A DNA stretch of 64,000 nt from Chalara sp. BL73 (taxonomy: Eukaryota > Ascomycota > Leotiomycetes > Helotiales), in assembly GCA_918026815.1 (NCBI GenBank), contig CAKJVC010000196.1, forward strand, positions 186,001-250,000. Direction: 5' to 3'. Shown here one piece after another: positions 31,876 through 44,354 of the stretch. How positions within the stretch are numbered: position 1 is the stretch's first letter; every line of letters starts with the position of its first letter. A program made the translations under genes and the position numbers. The notes below the pieces were generated by a model, which made no database searches, was not told where the DNA came from, and saw only the letters and a program-made list of their open reading frames with translations.

Positions 31876-34800
31876 TCCGTCAGATTGTCTCGGCATTCCT
31901 CTGGTGGCCTCCTAGGATAAATCAAGGTCTGGAAACACATGTAAAGACGCACATAGCATTGCCTTGCCACATTTAATTTATCCAGCTGCGGGATGAGAGA
32001 TGCGAATTGGTATTTAATGTTTACTAGATTAGTAACTCTCGCTTAGCACTAGCCGCCCGGCTCAGGGGCTGCGGCTTGCATTGACTGGCATCTGGCAAAT
32101 TTGGAGTTATCATTTCAACATGTAAACCAAAATTGTGTAAGCCTAGTTTAAGCAATATTTGGTAGCCAGTAGGGTGTTGGCCAGAGAGCCTGATGGCTCA
32201 GTCTGTCGTTAATCATCTGAAAGAGATCAAGTTGTCACACTTCGTCCTTCCTTTTTACGCAACTATAGATAAACCGTGGCTGATCACTTCCACTTTAGAC
32301 CTCGGTGTTAGTAACTGCACATAATACATTCAATCAGAGTATGTGTGTGCTCCTAAGTCGTTGGTTCTTCATTGCAGCCTTTGTAGTGCTGCTGTGCGAC
32401 CACCATAATTCTTCAAAGAAATGTGAGTGACTGTTGGTCAACGTGCATACAGAAAGCAGCCACCAGGTATCCATGTAACTCTGAGAGTTGTGCCGGGCAC
32501 ATACCAGGTGTTGACTCTGAGTGGCATGGTTGCATCCTTCGCCGAATTTTGAGAAGAGATTAGCAGTACGGGTTGAATATTCAGATTGACATGAGGGTCA
32601 TAATGGCGGAGACTAAGTTGTATATTCAAAAACAACCTGCTATTCGTTAATTTTAATTGCTCTGCAGAATATAGGGTCCTGGACATCTCTGCTTTTGGGT
32701 TTTCAATATTGTTTGTCAATACATTATTAACGGTGGTCTTGGAGTGCTCATGTATATAAAATATAGCAGAGGTGAATCCACCACCACAAATGAATATTAT
32801 CATTGGCAGACGCATTACCGCACTCGCAGGTGTCCACTAGAGCACCTTTTCAGCCCCATATCACTTAAAGATCAAGTCATGCCTCGACAATATCACAGAT
32901 ATCATCTCCTCCGATTCAGCCACCCCAGTTGCCCGTCCGCGAAGCCGTCAAGAAGGTCAACAGGAAGCAACTCGGCGAGAGAGACCAGCAATCTCTTATC
33001 GAGGCATTTCCTGCCCTGGATGGCCGCGGCGGCACCAAACGAAGGTTGCTGATCGGAGGTTGCTCGTATAAGATTGTAAAATAGGATTGTGCTTCTCGAT
33101 ATGGAATGAAGCGAAGGAGTAGACCCGAGGTGGTATTGACTGTACGCACTTCTAAAGGCGGCTTATAGGAGAGAGAACCAATAATGATAGAAGAGTATTT
33201 AGGTATTTATCGGTGATCGGTGATCGGTCCTACAGGGAAAGAATGTATGACCGAAGGTTGAAACGAATGTGATGGATATCCAAGAAAAGCAAATATGAGA
33301 GGGAAGGCAGAGAAGTATCGGAAAAGGTGATGCTCAGGCTGATATGCCAATTAGTGGTCGAAGTTCGACCTACGTGGTTGCTTTTCCATCACTTACCGGC
33401 CTTGAAGGACAAAATATGAGGAACGCTATTGCAGATGGGAAACCTGGGAACAGATAGCACGATAGCAAGATGAGCACATAACTTCCATGTTGATATCCAA
33501 AGCATTAGATTAATCATCATGACGAAGATTCCGCTTTCCCGTCAACATTTTGTGCCTTTGGGCCAATAGGAACACGGTGGTTCCTCGACGCGTTCATTGG
33601 CCAGCTCGGGGTTGAGCAGAGATTGCAGCGGTACGCTCGGAGAATACAGCTTCAAGGCTCATGTAACGCCTTTGAAATTCATCTCTCTTCTCCAGCTTAT
33701 TATCGCCCAATTACGGCGCGTGAAATTGTGATTGCGCAAGCCAAGATGACAGGTTTGCAAGTCAGATGGAGCATCTCGCACGCTGAGAGAGCAAGAACAG
33801 AACATATACCAGATTCTGAGGATCACTTGATAGGAACCCGGCAGGGAGATAACAAGTTGATGGTCCTGATAACGTCTCACCCAATAGAAAGGGCAAGACA
33901 AATATGAGCTCTCTGGTGTTCACAGGATCTGCCGAAATATCTTCATCCGCCTCAATTGCAGGATATAACGGATTAGACAAACCCCAATATCCAGCGAATA
34001 TAAGCGCCGCGAACCCGTCATTTCATTATCTCGAAATCGCGTGCCTCCTTGCCGAGAACAGCCTGTAGAACCGAACTCTATTCCAGTTCTGTCTTGACCA
34101 CTAGACCAGGCTGATCGCTCGATAAGCAACAGCAAGGAGGAGCCTTTGCGTCAAAACACAAAACACAAAACCCAAAACCATTAAAAAAAAAGATGGGCAA
34201 ACTCACAAACAATCCCATTCCCATCCGATCCGATAAGACGCTCCCCATCCTCCAGATTCCGAGCCCTCACACCAAGACAGACAGACCCACCCATTTGCAA
34301 ATCCCAATCTCGCCAGCAAACAAAGCCGTGGCATCCAAAATTCACACCAACTCACATCCGACCCATCCTAGACACCCGCCCCCCTTCCGAAATAAAAATA
34401 ACTAAAAAAAATAAAAAATATTAAAATATCCCAAACCTGAGGCTTCCAACGGCAGACGACGCCGAGCCCAGGCCGGCCCGGCATGCTTCCAACCTTTTCC
34501 AAGATTACTCACATACAGTACAGGCTTCGCGCCAATCCTTCTTCCCTCCCCCCCCCCAACCCCAAAAAATAACCCTCAACCGAAAAAAAAAACCCGGCTC
34601 AGAAAAGTATGTAAACCGTAAGCGACGTTCATACCCAAGGGTCTCCCCTGCATTAGCGTTGCAGAAGCAGACCCACCATGCAGCCCCCCTCAAGCCCCCA
34701 AGAGGGAAAAGGAGGGTTTAGTGAAAAGCGCCACGCTCATTTCCCGGTTTTTCCTTTTCGTGGGTTCAGCATGAGAGAACGCCCGCCCGGTTGTTCCTTC

Positions 34801-35947
34801 GCATTTTCGCCTTTTCCCCTTCGCTCTCCAAGGGCCCTGCCCGCCTGTGGGTTACTTACCTGTAAAAGCTTGGGCGGCGTTGGGGAACGGTTTGGAGGCT
34901 TAAGGGGCGGCGTTCGAAATGTTTGAAGTGTGTGAGCATGGTGTCGCGTGTGAGATAATTGTGAATCGGTGGCCCCATCATTCATCGCTTGCTCGTGATA
35001 TATCCCTTGGATAGGTAGTCCTTCAATGTCCGGTTTGTTGCGCTACCATTGCGCGTCTCCATTGTGACGGAATCAAAGCGTTATCGAGGTTCAGATGCAA
35101 GGTTGGCCCAAAATATTATGTCGCATAACCCCTTTGTAAAGTTGTGGCAACACCGAGTGAGCTCCCATTCTGATTAACGAAAGCAAGGAAATGGAAGGAG
35201 GGAGGGCGCTTTATATAGACAGGAGGCTCAGATTTCGGCTGCAATTGTTAAACATCTCCTAGTAATGGCGTGCGATATGACACCAAACGGGGTAACTGCT
35301 ATTGGCGATGGATTCACGAACTTGCGTCAGACGGCAATTCTGTTACAATGAAGAATGTTGAGTGGAACTCTTTCACAGGTGATATGGCAGGTGTTAAAAG
35401 GGTGCTGGGCCAAAACTTGGACTCCAAGCAATGATTGCCGTCTGCAGAATCTAGGATACATAGGACAGGCGCAAGCACTGTGAGTCGATCGTAAGATCAA
35501 CTAGATAACAGAGCCAATAAAACACCCAGCGCATAAAGTCATTAAAGCCGTCATAGTCGGCCGTCTGAAATGAAAACCAAAACAAACTGTGTATGGGTGG
35601 AATAGGTGTTGATGTATTTGCAGGCCCTTTCCTTCTTCCCCCGAAGCGGAATCCAGCAGGTACCAAAGAATTAATAACAAGAACGACCCCTATATTCGCG
35701 ACACCCAACAGACCACACACTATTGGGTATTGGATCCTCGCGTCATTCGACACTCCCGACCACGCAAGCAATTACAAGAAAGGATTCTGGCCATGTACGC
35801 GAGACCAGGTCGATATTAAAGACTCCGTAAGGCAATGCAAAACACCATTAGGTCCAAAACCACCCCCACTCTAGCTCCTCTTCCCAAGCGCTTTTCCTCC
35901 CGTCATGAAGTTCGTGACTGTAAGATTGGCGATAGGACGTCAATTGC
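31876..35947. other. 4-kb gene-poor region
   Basis: No convincing protein gene. A GC-richer stretch at 32880-33060 is open in all three plus frames and gives three protein-like translations, so it is not evidence for any one of them. There is a small tandem (ATCGGTG) repeat near 33209-33227, A-rich low complexity at 34155-34192 and 34390-34430, and poly-C near 34549-34557. The tRNA-like element is listed separately. Confidence 0.45.
34059..34113 (-). other. tRNA-like element with paired ends (55 bp)
   Basis: On the minus strand it begins CAGCCTG and ends CAGGCTG, which pair perfectly over 7 bp like an acceptor stem. Directly inside is TGGTCTAGTGG, a perfect A-box (D-arm) promoter as in tRNA-Glu/Asp, and near the end GTTCGGTTC, one change from the B-box/T-loop consensus. 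Only about 41 nt lie between the stems, too few for a normal anticodon arm plus variable loop. It is therefore a tRNA remnant, a truncated tRNA or a tRNA-derived element rather than a normal tRNA gene. Confidence 0.4.
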
Positions 35948-36590
35948 TTACAAAAGGTAAGCAGCGAGACCGAGGAGACCAGCAAGGCTGGCACCGGACA
36001 TGGCGAAGGCCTTGTTGGCACCGGAGGCTGGGATGTTGGATGGGGCTGGGGTGGAAGTTCCAACTGGGACGGAGACAGTTCCAACTGGGGTGGAAGCTGG
36101 GTAGGAGACCACTGGGGTGGTTGCGTTGGGGTAAACCGGAGCGTGAGTTGGGACAGCACTAGAAAATTGTCAGTACGATGCTGTACCAGCACTGCATGAG
36201 AAAACAGTGGGGGTACCAGGTGTTGCAGTACACTGAGCTAGTGGTGTAAACTGGCTTGCTGACGGTGCAAGGGCAGTTGGTGATGGTGATGGTGGAGCTC
36301 TATCGCAGATATTAGCATACAGTTGCATATTACAAGCCCTGTTGAGAGTTGGCGCGGAGTAAATGGACTGGAACTCCTTCGCGCTCTCAAATTGCGGCCT
36401 GAGCAGGATCGCTTCTTACCTCGGTCAAGGTGTTGGTGTAAGTAACACCCTGGTAGGTGAGAGTGGTCTGGGCAGGGCAGACAGTGACATAGGTGTCAAC
36501 GACCTCGGTGGTGTAGACAATGGTCTCGTTCTTGTAGGTGGCGGAGACGGTGGCTGCGAGAGCGAGAACGGCGGCGAATGAGTATTGCAT
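35948..36590 (-). CDS. Small secreted, probably GPI-anchored cell-wall protein
   Basis: Exons 36590-36420, 36299-36217 and 36158-35948 join in phase to 154 aa. N-terminal signal peptide MQYSFAAVLALAATVSA with a typical AxA cleavage end. The mature part is Thr/Val-rich (ETIVYTTEVVDTYVTVCPAQ) and has paired cysteines (NCPCTVSKPVY ... VYCNTC). A Ser/Thr/Pro linker (TTPVVSYPASTPVGTVSVPV) follows, suited to O-mannosylation. The protein ends in a small-residue site (ASGANKAF) and a hydrophobic tail (GLAGLLGLAAYLL), the pattern of a GPI-attachment signal. It resembles the fungal clock-controlled CCG-6 type wall proteins, which is inference from layout. Likely abundant and structural. Confidence 0.85.
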
Positions 36591-37220
36591 CTTGACGGTT
36601 GGTTGGTATTAAGTTACTTTAAAAGTAAATTTGCGGGAGAGTTATTTGGTATTGGGGTTGATGTAGACGGAGTTGTTTGTGTAAAACGAATGTAAGTGAC
36701 TGAATAGTCGAGTGATTCTAAGGTGAACGAGAGTGTGGGTGAAGAGGAAAGAGAAGACTGATTGGGGGGGTGCTGGCAACTTCTTTATACAGCGTACAGA
36801 GTGGATAACAGAGTGTTAGCGCGGCCACAGGCTTGAACAGGCGAGCCAAGCTTGGAAAGTGCGACCTCTCCCCCAGGAACCAGTCAGGGGGGAGGGAAGA
36901 GCCCCATCAGGAAAGGAGTTCAGGTTCAGGTCAGGGGATCTCGACCGTCGATTGGCTGAGATGGAGGAGGGAAGAAAAAACTGGGTAAGACCCAATAGCG
37001 CCAAGCTAGCCTTTTGATCTAACCCTTCCGCGGCTCAACCCTGGTCTCCCTCCTCCTCCCATGTCGGTCCCCTTGTCCCAAGTGTCCCCATCAACAGGTT
37101 CGAAGCAACTGCTGGGCAAATTCGCTTTCGTGGAAGAAAACCGGGTCCAATTTCAAGCTGCTTAAGGGGGATGATGAACTGCTCAGGGATACGAACAGCA
37201 CATGAAAGGTAAGAGCAAGC

Positions 37221-37258
<38 letters not shown>

Positions 37259-40200
37259 ATGAATCATGATTCAATCAAACCAAAATAACAATTCTCCCGA
37301 TTCGAGGACGGCCAGATCCGTGAGACTAGTGCATCCCCATCTCCATCTCCATCTCCATCCAGACCGACAACTTTTCTATTGTTTGATTTGCTTAGTAAGT
37401 ATAATGATCATCTCGCTCAATCGCGATTGGAGAGATGTGCTTGTTGAGGTGGGCAAAGTGACTGATCAGATGGCTGAGAATAAATCAAGGGCGATATGTC
37501 ATGCTCGCATAGGCAGTCAGCCAGCGTACCTTACAGCTCTACGAATGAAAACCACCGCAGCCAGACAGTTTTGCTGTACCTGCATCTGGCTGCGCGTCCT
37601 GCTGTAATCATCACTGGGGCATACTGGAATTAGCATCCTGCAGGGTGTGCATAAATCAGGAATAAAGAGCTTTGTTCATCATCATCATCTCCATTTGCCA
37701 CGTTCAAGGAACTGTAAAAGTAAGCAGGCCATCTTTTAGATTGCATGTAAATTTAGTGTATCAGCCGCGTCCTGTGCTTTGATCAACTTCAAAATTGTTG
37801 GTGTAGGGTATTTTATGCTATTGCTTCAGGGGCAAGCTAGAGGCTTTCATTCTGCCTGGACCGCGACAACAACAGAGTTGGATATAAGCTTTTCAATATA
37901 ATTTGCAGATCGTGAGCTGATGCCGACTACGGTAATCAGATTCCTGGACTCGTAGAACATGACAGGCATGTGCAACCAAAACGCAGGATAAACAACAACT
38001 GGGCAACTTCAATGGCTAAACAGTCTCTTGTACCACCACCAGCATTAAAGGTCATCTATTAACTAGCAAATCAAGCTGTGTCTCCCAACTGTAAGCAAAG
38101 CCATCAGGTAGCCATCAACTATCGTCATGATTTACGGTAATGTAGGATCAGCCCAAGATATGACTAGGCGATCGATGAAATCGACGTTTGTACAGGAGCA
38201 AAAAGGCAAGGCCGAGCAATGCAGGGAATAACGGTAATCAAGCCACTGGCGTCCGATCGCGCAACATGAGAGATTTACGCCGATATGAAGCTCGTGTTGA
38301 CGTTCCCGTCGCATGAAATGACGGGGGAAACTGGAAACAAAGCTGGGGTGGCTTTAGGCGTGGCTTTAGCTGTGGATGCCACTGATTCAAGGCAGCTCAC
38401 TTAGAACGCCTGGATGTTTTTGAAGTATACCTTGCCTTACCTTACATGAATAAGGCATAAGACGTATAGTAGGTACAAGTAAATTTGATTAAATGAATTC
38501 TCCAAATGAGACCCCCTCGCCAACTTGACATAGATGCTCAATCATGAGATAGGAGTTCCTATCTATCATTACAAGATCGAAACAATAAGCCATTCGGATC
38601 AGAATTGTCAAGCCTCAACAAAACAAAAAAAAACAAAAAAAACCGCTCCATGGACCATGACACACGAGAGTACTCCTAGTAATGCCCTTCCAGCAATACG
38701 GGGGGATGGGTTGCCCCGATTGAGACACCGTCATTTAGCAGATTTGACAGTTTGGAAACTTTTCTATTGGCACAAAGTGGCAACCCAAACCCAACGCATC
38801 CGGTCTTGGCCGAGCCGCCAGGAGTGGAGTCCTTCCAACACACTATTGTTGCCATGAACCCATATCCACCCCGACCAAGAATAGAACACGATGTGCAATT
38901 CTAGAACTCTCGTCCTCATTTACTTTTCTGCGACAATGCATTATTGCTTGGACTCCGTCTGCAATTAAAAAGCCGAGATGCCCCAATTTTTGTCGTAACA
39001 GGTCTCACAGCCATGGAGATTGATTTTTCAAGATGAGTCGAAACCTCCAACCTGCAAACTTGGGACGAGCGAGGTCCAAACTCCCGATCCAAACCATTCC
39101 GAAACTCTTCATCAAAACTCTTCGTTTAAAGTTTTCCGCGCCCGACAGTCCGACCAGGATCCCCGAGCCCAAACTTTTTTGTTTGTCAAGATGCGTATGC
39201 GCCAGACGACAAGTCTCTGCACCAGAAGCCATCTCCAGGCCAGCTCTAAAACAGCAACTCTTTTACGGATAAACGGGGATAAAATACACAGCTGGATGTG
39301 GAAGAATAAAGATTCTACCCTGTAAAGTGGTAGGCACTGATGCAGTGGCAGCAGATGCTCGATTCCGCATATTTCATATCTTATGAAGAGCAGCATTGCT
39401 AACAGAACAGACTTAAACACGCATATGAGGAACGGTTCTCCTTAATACACTGAAGAAGAAAAAACTTCCGGGATACCGCCACGGAGCCTCCTCATTTCAA
39501 CCCCTATCGTGCGAATACATGACATTTATATAGTTTCTGGAGATAGGAAAGAGCTAGCCCAGCAGAGGGTAGAAGGACTTCACAACAGAAACACAAAACA
39601 AGAGCCTTAGCAGAAACAACGACAAATACAACGTAGCGTTGCATAGCCCGGATGCTCATGGACACTAGCCAAAGGATCGCACGCCCCCAATCATCTCAGC
39701 AACTTTTACAACGCATTCAACGACTATGAGAAAATTTTCGCAATGGTTACTCCTTCAACTACGGAGGATGGTCATTGGTTTGTCTCTCATTTGCTGCGTA
39801 CATATATGGATTCCGGAGTCGCTCTCAGCTCCTGCATGTGCTAATATTACTTGTATGAACACTGGCATTCTGCAGCATGCAAAGCTACTTACCATATGTC
39901 ATGTTATGCTCTTGCTCAGATTCCTTACAAGTTGAGAAGGCATGAGACTGCCGAATCCAGCCAAGGCGGAATAAACCTGCATGCAGACGAGCCAGGCCGG
40001 AACATTCTCAGGCTCCATATAGTCTAGAGTTCTCCAACTTGACCAGAAGGCTCACATGTACCTTGTAGCATCGAGGGAACACCAAGCGGTTTTCGAAGCT
40101 GTTTCGAGCTCGATAGGTTTTGAGTTATGGAGCGCATGACGGCCAAGGTGCTTCTGTTTTTGCAGTGTATACAGTAAGCAGTGGTCTTTTGTATAGTACA

Positions 40201-40442
40201 ATTTATGCAATACTTGCCATCAGCTCCCTTGTTCTGCTGAACTACGCCACAGTGGCACATCCTTCTCTTTCAATTCGACTATTGTTAGTGAGATCCATTA
40301 TCTATACTTTTGTACAATATTTTCGAGATGAACGGTAGGAGGCAAGATACAAAAAAGCGCTCGTTGTTGGTATAATTATATTCTATAGTTACATTCCAGG
40401 GAAAGCTTGACTCATTATTATCTCAACCTCGACTACCGAACA
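36591..40442. other. 3.9-kb gene-poor region
   Basis: Short chance frames on both strands only. Contains a 34-nt poly-A tract (listed) and a (CATCTC)n repeat near 37339-37359. The left 300 bp are the promoter of the wall-protein gene. I see no RNA gene. Confidence 0.45.
37222..37255 (+). repeat. 34-nt poly-A tract
   Basis: Uninterrupted A run. No reverse-transcribed gene copy is recognisable immediately upstream, so it is treated as a homopolymer repeat. Confidence 0.8.
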
Positions 40443-41519
40443 CTAAGCTTTGCTAGCCTTCTTCTCAAGCTCAACAAATTCTGCAATAGCATCATGGATA
40501 GAGGTTTCCAATGTCCGGAATTTAATACCCAGCTCATTTTGGATCTTGCTGTTGTCTAGACGGTACACATCCGGCAATGGTGCCCCAGGCGTCCCCTCTG
40601 GAACCACAGACCTCTTCTCAGGAAAGTCTCGGCGAATTATGTCCACGATCTGCTGATATGTGTAGTTGCCTGCTGTGGTAAAATATCTCTGCCCTCCTGC
40701 CTTCGGTGCTTCATACGCAAGGAGATGCGCCTCACCGACGTCGCGTACATCAACCCAGGCATAGAATGCGTCCTCTGGAACAGTCTTCTCCGAACCGTTG
40801 ATGAGACGATAAAGATCTGCCGACGAGGTATTTAAATGGTCGAGACCCTCAACAGTATGCGCGGCCGGCCCATAAATCATAGGAGGCAAAATGCTCGCAA
40901 CAGAGAAGTTCACATTGTTTTCCTTCACAAAGTCGAACGCGGCTTTTTCAGCGAATGTTTTGGACGCGCAATATGCGGTGGTCCCGTCAGTCTCGGGATT
41001 CGATGCAATCTCCAAAGTGACAGGGTTCCAGTCTTTCTCGGAATATGTATATCCAGGTCTTGTTCCTTTGGTGAAGTCTCCTACGGCAGCGAATGAGGAG
41101 GTGAGGACGACGCGTTTGACTTTTGGGTTGTTCTTTTGGATGGACTTCAAAACTTCAGTCGTGCCTTTGATCGCTGGATCCAGGAGATCGCGAACATTAT
41201 CCTCGACCTTCGTGACGAAGGGTGATGCAGTATGAATGACCCCATCGACATCTTTCACAGCCCCATCATGCCCTCCAGGTAGCGCGACATCTTTGACAAT
41301 GGCGAAGGACAGCTGATCAAGGTATTTGCTGTGGCTCTTCCTGACTTTCTCTGCCGATGCCTCGTTCCGTACCGTAGTGCGAACGTTGTAGCCGCGAGAT
41401 AGGAAGGAGTTGAGAACATGAGCAGCGACATATCCTGTGCCGCCAGTAACGAGTACGGTCTTCCCTTTACCAGATTTGCTAGTGAGGAGATCGTTTACTT
41501 TTGCTTTGACAGAATCCAT
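40443..41519 (-). CDS. GRE2: Extended short-chain dehydrogenase/reductase, Gre2-like
   Basis: NADPH-dependent carbonyl reductase of the methylglyoxal reductase / dihydroflavonol-4-reductase-like group, cytosolic. Single exon, 358 aa from ATG 41519. Residues 20-35 form the Rossmann nucleotide site (KTVLVTGGTGYVAAHVL). VIHTASPFV and RVVLTSSFAAV follow, with the latter holding the catalytic Ser. The catalytic YxxxK is YCASK in AYCASKTFAEKAA. ILPPMIYGPAAH and FYAWVDVRDVGEAHLLAYE are the substrate-side motifs usual in Gre2 proteins. Upstream codons in the same frame (to 41651) have no good start, and MDSVKAK is the natural N-terminus although it is about 15 residues longer than yeast Gre2. Substrate unknown; not obviously tied to the P450 patch 11 kb away. 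Confidence 0.88.
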   Translation of the reverse strand: MDSVKAKVNDLLTSKSGKGKTVLVTGGTGYVAAHVLNSFLSRGYNVRTTVRNEASAEKVRKSHSKYLDQLSFAIVKDVALPGGHDGAVKDVDGVIHTASPFVTKVEDNVRDLLDPAIKGTTEVLKSIQKNNPKVKRVVLTSSFAAVGDFTKGTRPGYTYSEKDWNPVTLEIASNPETDGTTAYCASKTFAEKAAFDFVKENNVNFSVASILPPMIYGPAAHTVEGLDHLNTSSADLYRLINGSEKTVPEDAFYAWVDVRDVGEAHLLAYEAPKAGGQRYFTTAGNYTYQQIVDIIRRDFPEKRSVVPEGTPGAPLPDVYRLDNSKIQNELGIKFRTLETSIHDAIAEFVELEKKASKA

Positions 41520-43559
41520 TTCGTGATATGTATTAGGCGTAGATAATTTGGGTTGAACAGGTAGAGTAGGCGTAGGGTTGGTTTTATACTGACTGGCTAA
41601 TGGACCTGTGATGCAAACGTATTCAAAGATCCAGTACAAGACCGTCCGCAACCATCTTTATATCCATCGCGCTGCCAGCATGCACCACCTCCTGATTTAT
41701 AATACAGCCTATGATCTCACGGATCTCCGACCACAGCATCTCCCCCAATATGTGTTCCACCGTCAACCCCGCAGGAAGCAAAAGCCAAAATCCTCAGCTC
41801 CGTGACGTCAAATGGTGATAAGGTTTGTTACAGTATGTCAGTTATGCCATTGACCAATCAAATTTGTCGGCGATATGGTTTGACGTGTCGGTGTTAGAGG
41901 ACTTGGAGCGGATGTTCCCTCTGGAAAGGGATGGACAGGGGTCGCGGGGTGAAGGAGCTGCTATGATTGGACGAATGGAGGAGTTAGTAACATACTTTCT
42001 AGAACCGCCTCTGCGAGTTGTTTCTCTACAATCTGCAGCCGACATTGATAGAAGGTGATTGATTACCAATGTAAGATCTATTTTCGTTGACCTTCAGTTT
42101 TACTTGTGCGAGATCCTGATTCAGACGTTCTGTCGAGAACGCAACGTGAAAGACTCTATCTCCAATCAGAAGTATAATACCCCATCATGCCTCGAAGAAT
42201 CGACTCTCTTAGAAGCAATGAGGAAACTATCCAAGGCTAGTCCAAGCCATCTCGACGTCTTGATCCTCCAGAACAAACATACCGTATCTAACCCCCTCCC
42301 CCGATTCATTACCTATCACGGGTACAAAACACCCAGCAGAAACCCGCACATTCGCGCGGCAATACCTGCAGCTCATTACATTCTCCTCGTGAACCATGCC
42401 TCACAAGCCCGATTTCCCGGCGCTGAATATCAATCTCCAAGTATTCGCTCCGCGGGCCTGGACTTGAAGAACACTTGTTGGTCCTCGCGCCGGAATCACC
42501 TTGAACGAGCCGGTATGTCAGAGGGTCATGCATTTTCCTTCCGTCCGTGGGTTATCCAGACTGTAGTAGATCCCGAGGAGGGGAACGGGCGTATGAGTTC
42601 CGTGGACGGGCACGTCTCGAGGACACCACTGCGCGTCGGCGTTGAGCTGTGATTCGGGCCTGGGATGTAAGGGACAGAGGCTGCTGCCCTATCACGCCTT
42701 AACCCTTTGATATACGGATGCATTGTTCAAATTTATACCGCAGAGCAATATCATGGGGTCGGGGGGGTTCGATATATAGGTCCGGCGTACGATGTCTGAG
42801 TTTTGTCAAGCGTGTTTTGTAGCAGCTTCTGTTGATACGCGATGCCATGTCGGCGAGAGCAAGCAGAAGAGGTGTCAGGCTGGCTTGCTTACTTCCGTCT
42901 CGTTGAGAGAAGATATATAATATCCTACCTACTCAAATGATATATTGACATCAGATGGTGGGCGAAGTTAGTCTGGCTGCATTTGGACAGCTTTAACGCA
43001 GGCCAGCTCCAGGCAGAAGACCAGGCTGAAAGCTGGTATATTCGGAGCTGTGCGAATCTTTGGCTATGGGGATGGTTTGGAAGTATATACATTTTTCTTT
43101 CATTCTGCTTGTGTTGTCGAGTATCGAATCGGGTTCAGTAGCTACCAACGAATTACCATATAGCTCAAATAGCACATGGCATTTATAAACCCACCGAGTT
43201 CTTTCAGTTGGCGCAAGCCAGCCAACCACTCGAGCTTGTGTCTCAGAATCACCGTCCTCCTGGCTCCAAATTAAGAAATTATGACCGGGTGACTTAAAAT
43301 AGCAGGAAATGTACACCCTCCAACCATTTTCACTATTCCATCTAGTCAAAGGAGATCATTCGCCCATCCACTCCTCCAATACACCAACCATTCTTTTGCT
43401 TTCTTCTGAAAAATCAAACACCGATGGCAACAGCAAAGAAGAATGCTCAAAGTCGACATACTTAGCGATTAGTCAAAACATCCATTCAGCGAATACATTC
43501 CCCAAAGCAATCTCCCCCCCCCCCCCCCCCCCCCCAAATATATAACTTCAGACCGCCCT
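41520..43559. other. Gene-poor region upstream of the Gre2-like gene
   Basis: A 197-codon frame on the plus strand (42059-42652) begins with TTG and lacks an ATG for about 50 codons; it shows no family motif and I do not call it. The poly-C tract at its right end is listed separately. Confidence 0.4.
43513..43535 (+). repeat. Poly-C tract of about 23 nt
   Basis: Uninterrupted C run. A possible G-quadruplex or i-motif former on the two strands; length is likely to vary between isolates and to cause sequencing error. Confidence 0.8.
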
Positions 43560-44102
43560 TCATCTCGATTTACTTCCAACGCATCTGCAGCATATCACAT
43601 CGGACACACGTACCCGCAGGCGGCAGCCACGAGAAGAGAACACAAGAATCACCATACCCCGGCAGTAACCTCGTCTGGCAGAAACCGGCCTCTCCTTCTG
43701 CTTCGGATGCCAAAACTCAGGCGTACCGCCCAGGCTACCCTGTTCACGCATCCCACCGTTACTTCCGCCGCGCCCAGGCCGGGCGCGCATGGAGGGATGC
43801 GATGGGGGAGTTGGTGGCGAGCGGGCGTATGTTTCCCCTAGGGGCTGGATATAGAAAGGAGGGGGAGGGGCGGGCACGACGTTGGTGGTGCGTTGGACCG
43901 GGAGGGTATTTATGTGGTGCGTGAGGACGTCGATGTGGAGGCGGAATGAGGTGAGTTGTGATGTGAGATTCGAAGATAGCAAGGTTAAGAAATATTCGTT
44001 GTGTATGTAACTTGGATGAGGGGAATGTATTTTAAGATGGTTGCTTGCTTGAATGGTTGGATTGGGGTGGGCGGGGAAATATGTTGCGTTGTGAGGATGC
44101 AT
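43560..44102 (-). CDS. Possible small protein, unknown
   Basis: A 180-codon frame from a true ATG at 44102. The first 80 residues are histidine/asparagine-rich with an amphipathic stretch (NLTSQLTSFRLHIDVLTHHI), then proline-rich (VVPAPPPPFYIQPL) and a basic Gly/Arg segment. No domain recognised. The last 30 residues look non-coding (cysteine/valine-rich), so an intron or chance extension is likely after ERPVSARRGY. It lies downstream of the TACC-like gene on the same strand. Confidence 0.3.
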   Translation of the reverse strand: MHPHNATYFPAHPNPTIQASNHLKIHSPHPSYIHNEYFLTLLSSNLTSQLTSFRLHIDVLTHHINTLPVQRTTNVVPAPPPPFYIQPLGETYARSPPTPPSHPSMRARPGRGGSNGGMREQGSLGGTPEFWHPKQKERPVSARRGYCRGMVILVFSSRGCRLRVRVSDVICCRCVGSKSR

Positions 44103-44354
44103 GAGTTTTTAACTCTAGGATAAGCTTCTAGATGAGTTTCATGGAAGATAGATCACGCAGAAGATAACATTGAGGGTCAAAATCAAGGAGGAAGATCTTG
44201 AAATTCCGGTACACCATCCAAACTCCATGGTATGGCAAGCACTATATACAAATAGCCACAACCCTAACGTTCCTCGCAAGAAACGCTGATCATGAAATGA
44301 ACACTGGATACTCCAAGCCCACGATCATCAAGCACCTTCATCTAGAATCAAAAC

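Noticed and set aside
32880..33060. Protein-like stretch (EAVKKVNRKQLGERDQQS)
   Set aside because: All three plus frames are open and equally protein-like because the stretch is GC-richer, so no single frame is supported.
37222..37255. Poly-A tract as the tail of a retrotransposed gene
   Set aside because: No intron-less gene copy, target-site duplication or reverse-transcriptase remnant is visible next to it.
42059..42652. 197-codon plus-strand frame
   Set aside because: TTG-led, no ATG for about 50 codons, no motif, no splice continuation, lies in the upstream region of the Gre2-like gene.
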